A stretch of 6,460 nt of DNA, taken from Kiritimatiellia bacterium. GTDB taxonomy: Bacteria > Verrucomicrobiota > Kiritimatiellia > RFP12 > UBA1067. Below the pieces are notes generated by a model. It was not told the origin of the DNA. It was given only the letters and a program-made list of their open reading frames with translations, and ran no database searches. Made by a program: the position numbers and the translations under genes. Shown piece by piece: positions 1-4,957 of this stretch; within the stretch, counting starts at the first letter, position 1; the number at the start of each line of letters is the position of its first letter. The DNA lies in contig JAFNRY010000004.1 of NCBI GenBank assembly GCA_017385345.1, positions 1 to 6,460 of the forward strand, written 5' to 3'.

Positions 1-888
1 ACGGGGCCAAGACCGAAGTGGACAAAGAGTATAGCCGAGGCAACCCGCGCCGCGGCGCCGTTTCCGGAGAGCGCCGTGGTCGCGTGTCCCGGGGCCGACG
101 GCTCGTACGCCCAGCAGGCCGTATCGCGCCTTTTCAAGCTGCCGTCCATTCTTTTCTTCCCCGACTTCGAAAAGGTGTTTGAGGCGGTGGAGAAGGGCCT
201 TTGCCCGTACGGAGTGCTTCCGATAGAAAATTCGGCCGTCGGCTCGGTCGCGCAGGTTTACGACCAGATGCTCAAGCACCGCTTCCACATAGCGCGCGCA
301 GCGCGCGTGAAGGTGGATCATGTACTGCTCGGCGCGCGGGGCGCCAAGACAAGCGACGTGCGCGAGGTGTGGAGTCATCCGCACGCGCTTGCGCAGTGCG
401 GTGCGTTTCTGCGTTCGCTGCCGCAGGCCAAAGCCGTTCCCGCCGCAAACACCGCCTTGGCCGCGCGCGCCCTCGCCGCAGAAGGACGCAAGGATGTCGC
501 TGTCGTCGCCTCCCGCGCATGCGCCGATATCTACGGGCTCGACGTCATTGCAGAGGGCATTGCGGACGCCGCATACAACTACACGCGTTTCATCTGCATA
601 TCGCGCGACTTTTCAGTCACGCCGGACGCCTCGAAGTTCAGCATTATGCTGAATCTGCCGCACAGGCCGGGTTCGCTCAACGCCATCATGTCCAAGTTCG
701 CCGCAATCGACGTCAATCTGACGAAGCTCGAGTCGCGCCCGGAGCCGGGTATGGATTTCGAGTTCAGGTTCGCCTTCGACTTCGAAGCGTCTCCTGTCGA
801 TTCTGGCGTTCTCGCCTTGCTCGGCGAGCTGTCGCAGGATCCCGAGATAGAGAGATTCGCATTCCTCGGCGCGTACGCCGAAATATAG
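1..888 (+). CDS. pheA: Prephenate dehydratase with ACT domain (5'-partial, probably bifunctional chorismate mutase/prephenate dehydratase)
   Basis: The enzyme converts prephenate to phenylpyruvate with loss of water and CO2, the committed cytoplasmic step of phenylalanine synthesis. Numbering from the in-frame GTG at 76, the two-lobed dehydratase domain covers about residues 1-178. It carries PIENS (49-53), the HPHALAQC segment (101-108) and the essential TRF motif (170-172, the Thr equivalent to E. coli Thr278). An ACT domain follows (about 187-270) with GSLN (199-202) in place of the usual GAL motif and an intact ESRP (219-222), which predicts feedback inhibition by phenylalanine. The frame is open back to base 1 with no stop, and the 25 codons before 76 read like the linker before the dehydratase domain of fused P-proteins (FPESAVVACPG). 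I therefore take the gene as cut off by the window edge, with a chorismate mutase domain probably upstream. The alternative is a monofunctional enzyme starting at GTG 76, which has a GGAG six bases before it. ridA follows after 43 nt. The function call is firm; the fusion is inferred. Confidence 0.9.
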   Translation, partial: TGPRPKWTKSIAEATRAAAPFPESAVVACPGADGSYAQQAVSRLFKLPSILFFPDFEKVFEAVEKGLCPYGVLPIENSAVGSVAQVYDQMLKHRFHIARAARVKVDHVLLGARGAKTSDVREVWSHPHALAQCGAFLRSLPQAKAVPAANTALAARALAAEGRKDVAVVASRACADIYGLDVIAEGIADAAYNYTRFICISRDFSVTPDASKFSIMLNLPHRPGSLNAIMSKFAAIDVNLTKLESRPEPGMDFEFRFAFDFEASPVDSGVLALLGELSQDPEIERFAFLGAYAEI

Positions 889-917
889 GCGCGGCTGGAA
901 CCGCATTGATTGAAAGA

Positions 918-925
918 AGAAAGGA
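918..925 (+). promoter_or_regulatory. Ribosome binding site of ridA
   Basis: A purine-rich AGAAAGGA lies six bases before the ATG at 932, which is ideal Shine-Dalgarno spacing and fixes that start. It is one of the best ribosome sites in the window. No convincing -35/-10 promoter pair or terminator is visible in the 43-nt pheA-ridA gap, so co-transcription with pheA is likely. Confidence 0.7.
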
Positions 926-931
926 ATTGAA

Positions 932-1315
932 ATGGAGATAGAGACTGTATCTACGACTTCGGCGCCAGCGGCGCTCGGACCATACAGCCAGGCGTTGAAG
1001 GCCGGCGGACTCGTCTATTGTTCAGGTCAGATCCCAGTCGTGCCGGCGACCGGCGAAATCGAGGGCGCGACGGCGCCGGAGCAGGCGAAGCGCGCGATTT
1101 CCAATCTCGCCGCGGTGCTTGAGGCGGCCGGCTCTTCGCTTTCGCGCGTCCTCAAGACAACTGTCTTCCTCAAGAACATGGACGATTTCGCCGCCGTCAA
1201 CGCCGTGTACGCCGAGATGTTCGGCGGGACGCGTCCCGCGCGCAGCTGCGTCGAGGTCTCGCGCCTTCCCAAGGGCGTGCTTTTCGAAATCGACTGCATT
1301 GCGGCGGCGGAGTGA
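932..1315 (+). CDS. ridA: RidA family reactive enamine/imine deaminase (YjgF/YER057c/UK114)
   Basis: RidA proteins are small cytosolic trimers that hydrolyse reactive enamine/imine intermediates, above all 2-aminoacrylate released by PLP enzymes such as serine/threonine dehydratase, and so protect PLP enzymes from damage. At 127 residues the protein has the normal family length. It shows GPYSQA (16-21), CSGQIP (30-35), the KTTVFLKNMDDF strand (75-86) and the signature RPARSCVEV (101-109). The active-site set known from E. coli RidA is present: Tyr18, Ser31, Arg104 and Glu119. The arginine that binds the substrate carboxylate is retained, so this should be a true deaminase rather than an Rid paralogue lacking it. 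The start is fixed by a strong Shine-Dalgarno. The gene follows pheA, and its TGA overlaps the GTG start of the amidohydrolase by four bases. Confidence 0.95.
   Translation: MEIETVSTTSAPAALGPYSQALKAGGLVYCSGQIPVVPATGEIEGATAPEQAKRAISNLAAVLEAAGSSLSRVLKTTVFLKNMDDFAAVNAVYAEMFGGTRPARSCVEVSRLPKGVLFEIDCIAAAE
1312..1315 (+). other. GTGA stop/start overlap (ridA / amidohydrolase)
   Basis: The GTG start of the amidohydrolase (1312-1314) overlaps the TGA stop of ridA (1313-1315). The bases before it (GCGGCGGCGGA) form only a poor ribosome site. Initiation is therefore probably by termination-reinitiation, which ties the yield of the hydrolase to that of RidA. Confidence 0.8.
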
Positions 1316-2130
1316 TCGTAGATTTCCATTCGCACGATTTCCCGGACGCGCTTGCCGCGCGCGCCATCGCCGGAATGTGCAGGAAAACCGAGGGCTTCCT
1401 CTATCCGGCCGGCGACGGCACGCTCGAGAACCATCTCGATTCGATGCGGCTGGCGGGGATAGACAAAGCGGTCCTCTGCCAGATTTCCACGCGACCGGAG
1501 CATCACGCTCCGCTTCTACGCCGGGCCCGCGCCATAATGGACGGCGAATTCGGCGAACGCGCGCGGCGGATGATAATCCCGTTCTGCTCCGCCCATCCCG
1601 CCGATCCGGACGTCGCGGGGCATCTCCGCGAAATCCGCGCCGCCGGCGTGAAGGGTATCAAGGTCCATCCGTACTACCAGGGCTTTTCGCTCGCCGATCC
1701 CGCCGTGTTTCCGATGTTCCGTGCAGCCGCCGATCTTGGTCTCGTCGTCACGACCCACGCGGGATTCGATGTCGGCTATCCCGCGCGGCGCGACGCCTGC
1801 GGGCCCCGCGAAATCGCCATCCTTCTGCGTAATGTTCCCGGTTTGAAGTTCGTAGCTTCCCATCTCGGCGGATGCGCCGGCTACGCGCCGCACTCCACGG
1901 ACGAACTTCTCGAGCTAGGCTGCTGGATCGACACTTCCGCCCTGCACCGGGACTGGCACAAGGACGAGCAGATCAGGCTGCTGCGCTCTTGGCCGTCCGA
2001 CAGGATCCTCTTCGGCACCGACTTCCCGTGGACCGACGGCCGCGAGGCCGTGCGCTGGGTTTCGTCGATCCGTGAGAAGGAGGATCTCGACGCGCTTTTT
2101 TCAAAGAATGCGGAAAGGCTGCTTGGATGA
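1312..2130 (+). CDS. TIM-barrel metal-dependent amidohydrolase (amidohydrolase_2 / COG2159 type), substrate unknown
   Basis: The 272-residue protein belongs to the amidohydrolase superfamily branch that includes ACMSD and related decarboxylases and hydrolases, probably with one metal ion. Visible ligand motifs run in the usual barrel order: HSH at the end of strand 1 (His6, His8), GIKVHP (115-120, His119), TTHAG (147-151, His149), ASHLGG (182-187, His184) and FGTDFPW (234-240, catalytic/metal Asp237). There is no signal peptide or membrane segment, so it is cytoplasmic. Length is normal for the compact members of the family. The GTG start is chosen because the HxH motif must lie at the extreme N-terminus and because it overlaps the ridA stop. 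It in turn overlaps folE by an ATGA. Nothing in the sequence reveals the substrate. Its position between an imine deaminase and pterin synthesis is suggestive but not diagnostic. The family call is firm; a specific reaction cannot be given. Confidence 0.88.
   Translation: MIVDFHSHDFPDALAARAIAGMCRKTEGFLYPAGDGTLENHLDSMRLAGIDKAVLCQISTRPEHHAPLLRRARAIMDGEFGERARRMIIPFCSAHPADPDVAGHLREIRAAGVKGIKVHPYYQGFSLADPAVFPMFRAAADLGLVVTTHAGFDVGYPARRDACGPREIAILLRNVPGLKFVASHLGGCAGYAPHSTDELLELGCWIDTSALHRDWHKDEQIRLLRSWPSDRILFGTDFPWTDGREAVRWVSSIREKEDLDALFSKNAERLLG
2115..2130 (+). promoter_or_regulatory. folE ribosome binding site and ATGA overlap
   Basis: AAGG at 2115-2118 sits eight bases before the folE ATG (2127-2129), inside the last codons of the amidohydrolase. 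The hydrolase stop TGA (2128-2130) overlaps the ATG by two bases within an ATGA. folE thus has both its own Shine-Dalgarno and translational coupling to the upstream gene. Confidence 0.7.
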
Positions 2131-2696
2131 AAAGGAACAACGAGCCGGATATCGGAAAGATCGCATCTCTCGTCCGCGAACTTATCGTGGAACTCGGCGA
2201 GGACGTTTCGCGCGAGGGTCTTGCAAAAACCCCAGAGCGCGTTGCAAAGTCGCTCGCGTACCTGACGCGCGGCTACAGGCAGAATATCAAGAGCGTTGTT
2301 AACAAGGCTCTTTTCAAGAGCGGCACCAACCACATGGTGATACTCAAGGACATAGAGCTTTATTCGCTTTGCGAGCACCACATGCTTCCGTTTTTCGGTA
2401 AATGCGCGATTGGATACGTCGCCAACGGAAAGGTTCTCGGCGTTTCAAAGCTCGCCCGCATAGTCGATATGTATGCGAGGCGCCTCCAGATACAGGAACG
2501 CATGACAGAGCAGATAGCCGACGCGGTGATGGCAGAGACTGGCGCGGAAGGGGTTGGCGTCGTAATCAAGGCCAAGCATCTGTGCATGATGATGCGCGGC
2601 GTCGGCAAGCAGAACAGCGAGATGACCACGTCCGCGGTGCTTGGCTCGTTCAGGTCGGACGTGAAGACGCGCCAGGAGTTTCTGTCGTTGATCTGA
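2127..2696 (+). CDS. folE: GTP cyclohydrolase I (type IA)
   Basis: FolE opens the imidazole ring of GTP to give 7,8-dihydroneopterin triphosphate and formate. This is the first step of tetrahydrofolate synthesis and also feeds queuosine/7-deazapurine and biopterin routes. The enzyme is a cytoplasmic decamer with zinc. The 189-residue length is typical. Family motifs include EGLAKTPERVAKSL (30-43), the zinc loop LCEHHMLPFFGK (81-92) with Cys82 and His85 as ligands and His84 as the active-site neighbour, GVSKLARIVDMYARRLQ (105-121), QERMTEQIAD (123-132) and HLCMMMRGV (151-159) with His151 and the third zinc ligand Cys153. With all three zinc ligands present, this is the zinc-dependent IA form rather than the IB (FolE2) family. 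It is the last gene of the plus-strand train and is coupled to the amidohydrolase by an ATGA. No other folate gene lies in the window. Confidence 0.97.
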   Translation: MKRNNEPDIGKIASLVRELIVELGEDVSREGLAKTPERVAKSLAYLTRGYRQNIKSVVNKALFKSGTNHMVILKDIELYSLCEHHMLPFFGKCAIGYVANGKVLGVSKLARIVDMYARRLQIQERMTEQIADAVMAETGAEGVGVVIKAKHLCMMMRGVGKQNSEMTTSAVLGSFRSDVKTRQEFLSLI

Positions 2697-2718
2697 AAAG
2701 CGCGTCCGGCGCCGTGCT
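2697..2718. other. Convergent 22-nt junction between folE and the EamA transporter, no visible terminator
   Basis: The stops of the two opposing gene trains lie 22 nt apart. The spacer contains only a short CGGCGCCG palindrome (2707-2714) with no loop and no T-run on either strand, so it does not qualify as an intrinsic or bidirectional terminator. Termination must be Rho-dependent or occur inside the opposing gene, which would give overlapping 3' transcripts. Confidence 0.55.
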
Positions 2719-3591
2719 TCAGCCAAGGCAGATCAACACGACGCCCGCAACGACGGCAGCGAGCGCGATGGTCTTCCGCGCGATGTTGGTTTCGTGGAAC
2801 AGTTTCGCCCCCGCGAAGAAAGTCAGGACCACCGAAAGCCTCCGCACGAGAGAAGCGGCGGAAACCGGCGCGCCGGGACATGCGAGGCCGTGGAAATACA
2901 GCCAGTCGGCCGCTGCGAGCAACGTTCCCGTCGCCGGAATGGTCCATCGCCATTCGAATCCGCGGATGCGTTTTCTGCAGGCCGTCGCGCCGAGGACGGC
3001 GGCGTAGAAAACGACAAGACCAGCCTGAAATGCGAACTGTACCGTCTCGACCGGAGCGCTTCTGATCTGGAATACGTATTTATCCCATATGGCGGAGACC
3101 GCGGAGAAGAACGCGCCGGCGAAGGCGCACCAGACCGCGCGATCGCGAAAAAAGTCGATGCCTTCGCGTCGGCCGGCCCAGGAGAAGGCGAAGTAGCCGG
3201 CGAAGACCGCCGCCATTCCGGCGGCTTGCATCGGCGCGGGTCTTTCGCCGTAAAGAAGAAACGCCATGAGGAATACGAGAGCGGGGGCGGAGGCGCGTAT
3301 CGGCGTCGCGATCGATACCGGAAGCGTTCGCAGCGCGCGGAACGTGAAAATCCACGAGGTTCCGACTATCGCGCATTTGGCCGCCGAAAGCGCCAGCGTC
3401 TCCGCATTCAGCGCGGCGACCGCGTCGAGTCTTTCGTTCAGCGCGAGACCGGCGGAATACGCGACGAACCCTGCCGACGACGAGAAGAGCAGCACGGGTA
3501 AAACGGCGTTTCCCGCGACGCTCGCTTTCTTGCAGAGGTCGTAGAGCGCGAGGAATACCGCGCTCGTGAGTATCCACCAGGTCCAGTCCAA
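2719..3591 (-). CDS. EamA/DMT-superfamily transporter, ten predicted membrane helices
   Basis: This is an inner-membrane protein of the drug/metabolite transporter superfamily, which exports amino acids and other small metabolites; the substrate here is unknown. With the TTG at 3591 as start it has 290 residues, the usual EamA length. Ten hydrophobic segments fall near 3-20, 29-50, 67-86, 92-113, 119-138, 152-169, 185-204, 216-235, 243-262 and 272-289. Two EamA repeats are visible: PVSIATPIRASAPALVFL ending in GERP (115-118), and PVSAASLVRRLSVVLTFF ending in FHETN (265-269). Basic loops (RRE at 141-143, CRKRIR at 205-210) agree with a cytoplasmic side. The frame stays open upstream into gltX, but that part is Arg-rich antisense-like sequence, so the TTG 8 nt after the gltX stop is preferred. 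CTG at 3603 is an alternative, and no ATG or GTG is available near the N-terminus. The ribosome site is weak, which suggests coupling to gltX. Confidence 0.85.
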   Translation of the reverse strand: MDWTWWILTSAVFLALYDLCKKASVAGNAVLPVLLFSSSAGFVAYSAGLALNERLDAVAALNAETLALSAAKCAIVGTSWIFTFRALRTLPVSIATPIRASAPALVFLMAFLLYGERPAPMQAAGMAAVFAGYFAFSWAGRREGIDFFRDRAVWCAFAGAFFSAVSAIWDKYVFQIRSAPVETVQFAFQAGLVVFYAAVLGATACRKRIRGFEWRWTIPATGTLLAAADWLYFHGLACPGAPVSAASLVRRLSVVLTFFAGAKLFHETNIARKTIALAAVVAGVVLICLG

Positions 3592-3599
3592 TCCGACCG

Positions 3600-4925
3600 T
3601 CAGAGCGCGTATTTGCCGGCGGCGTCGCGCATGCGGCGCAGGGTGGCGTCGCGGCCGAGGAGTTCGAGCATCTCGAACAAACCGATGCCTTCGCCGCGTC
3701 CGGACGTCGCGACGCGTACGGGATGTACCCACGGACCCATTCCGCCGCCCTGCGACAGCTCTTTTACGATGGCTTCCAAGGCAGGCGCGTTCCAGTCCGG
3801 CGCTGATTCGAACCGCGCCGCGAGATCGAGCAGAAGTTCTTTCACGCCGGGCTTGGCAAGCCGCTTTTCTACCGCAGCCTGTTCGAACGGGTATTCTCCG
3901 TCGAAGAACGGACGCACGGATTCGTGCAGGTCCTTGAGGAATTTAGTCCTCGTCTGGAGTTGGGAGGAGAGCGAATCCCACCATTCCTCCGTGTGGTTGG
4001 CCTCGCCGTATCCGGCCGCTGCTTTCTTCACCTCTTCCTTGAAAGCCGCCGCAGGCATGCGCTTTATGTATTCGCCGTTCATCCACTGCAGTTTCTTCGG
4101 GTCGAACATGGCGGCTGTCACGTGTACTTTCTCGAGGTCGAAGAGTTTCGCAGCCTCGTCCCGCGATATCACCTCGCGGTCCCCGCCGGGATTCCAGCCA
4201 AGCAGCAGCAGATAGTTGAAAAGGGCGTCCGGCAGATATCCGGCGTCGCGGTATTCCCCGACGAATGCCGCTCCATCGCGCTTGGAGTACGGCTTGCCCT
4301 GGCGGTTCACTATCATCGACAGGTGCGCGTACCGGGGAACGGGCGCGCCGAGCGCCTTGAATATCTCGATGTGTTTGAAGGTGTTTTCCACGTGGTCGTC
4401 GCCGCGAATTATGTGCGTCACGCGCTGGTCGATGTCGTCCACGACGTTCGCTATGTGGAATATTGGCGATCCGTCGGATCGGACGATTGCAAAATCCTGT
4501 ATGTCTTCGGCTTTCTTTGCCATGTGCCCCTTGACGATGTCGTCGAACTCGATCGTCCCTTCCTTCGGCATCCGGAACATTGTCACAATGCCCGTCTTGC
4601 CGTCGCGCGAAGTCTTTTCGATCTTGTAGGCGCGGCCGGACGACAGGAGCTTTTCCACGCATTCTAGGTGGCGCTGGATGTTTTTCGTCTGGTAGAACAC
4701 TTCCTCGTCCCAGTCTAGACCGAGCCATTTCATGCATTCGAACAGCGCTTCAATGGCTTCAGGAGTGGAGCGTTCGAGGTCTGTATCTTCGACGCGGAGG
4801 AGGAATTTGCCTCCGGTGTGGCGCGCGAAGAGCCAGTTGTATATCGCGGCGCGGATGTTCCCTATGTGAACCTTCCCGGTTGGCGAAGGCGCGAATCTCG
4901 CGCGTATTTCTTCTTTTGTTTCCAT
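3600..4925 (-). CDS. gltX: Glutamyl-tRNA synthetase (class I), short form lacking the Cys-rich insert
   Basis: GluRS charges tRNA-Glu with glutamate using ATP in the cytoplasm. The Rossmann-fold catalytic core (about 6-220) has FAPSPTGKVHIGN (11-23, the HIGH-type motif), RVEDTD (44-49), HIIRGDDH (171-178) and the KMSKS-type loop GKPYSKRDGA (210-219). A stem-contact/helical region follows, then a C-terminal anticodon-binding part ending near GLFEMLELLGRDATL (415-429). At 441 residues it is shorter than the usual 465-490. The gap is localised: between GRAY (97-100) and FRMPKEG (117-123) only 16 residues remain, where E. coli GluRS has a longer Cys-rich zinc-binding segment of about 45. Phe156 occupies the place of the Tyr in the usual PTYH/PTYN glutamate-pocket motif, while Arg10, Ser14, Glu46, Asn160 and Arg174 are retained. 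The ATG is supported by an AGAGGAA 10 bases upstream. pfkA is 32 nt upstream and the transporter follows directly. The tRNA specificity (discriminating or also charging tRNA-Gln) cannot be read here. Confidence 0.96.
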   Translation of the reverse strand: METKEEIRARFAPSPTGKVHIGNIRAAIYNWLFARHTGGKFLLRVEDTDLERSTPEAIEALFECMKWLGLDWDEEVFYQTKNIQRHLECVEKLLSSGRAYKIEKTSRDGKTGIVTMFRMPKEGTIEFDDIVKGHMAKKAEDIQDFAIVRSDGSPIFHIANVVDDIDQRVTHIIRGDDHVENTFKHIEIFKALGAPVPRYAHLSMIVNRQGKPYSKRDGAAFVGEYRDAGYLPDALFNYLLLLGWNPGGDREVISRDEAAKLFDLEKVHVTAAMFDPKKLQWMNGEYIKRMPAAAFKEEVKKAAAGYGEANHTEEWWDSLSSQLQTRTKFLKDLHESVRPFFDGEYPFEQAAVEKRLAKPGVKELLLDLAARFESAPDWNAPALEAIVKELSQGGGMGPWVHPVRVATSGRGEGIGLFEMLELLGRDATLRRMRDAAGKYAL

Positions 4926-4935
4926 ATTGGCGTAG

Positions 4936-4942
4936 TTCCTCT
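4936..4942 (-). promoter_or_regulatory. Ribosome binding site of gltX
   Basis: On the minus strand AGAGGAA lies 10 bases before the gltX ATG, in the 32-nt spacer after the phosphofructokinase stop. The spacing is slightly long but usable. No hairpin or promoter is evident in this short spacer, which favours read-through from pfkA. Confidence 0.6.
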
Positions 4943-4957
4943 AATGTCGGCGCTTTC

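Noticed and set aside
291..310. Alternating GCGCGC repeats that could form Z-DNA
   Set aside because: Very short, explained by Arg/Ala codons in pheA, and similar to many GC-rich stretches in the window.
2090..2103. Run of six or more T residues near the end of the amidohydrolase
   Set aside because: No GC hairpin precedes it. It encodes Leu-Phe-Ser-Lys in the conserved C-terminal helix (ALFSKNAERLL).
3592..3732. The 47-codon N-terminal extension of the transporter frame, inside gltX
   Set aside because: The extension is Arg/His/Pro-rich and overlaps the coding end of gltX. EamA proteins normally begin at the first helix, and 290 residues from TTG 3591 is the family length.
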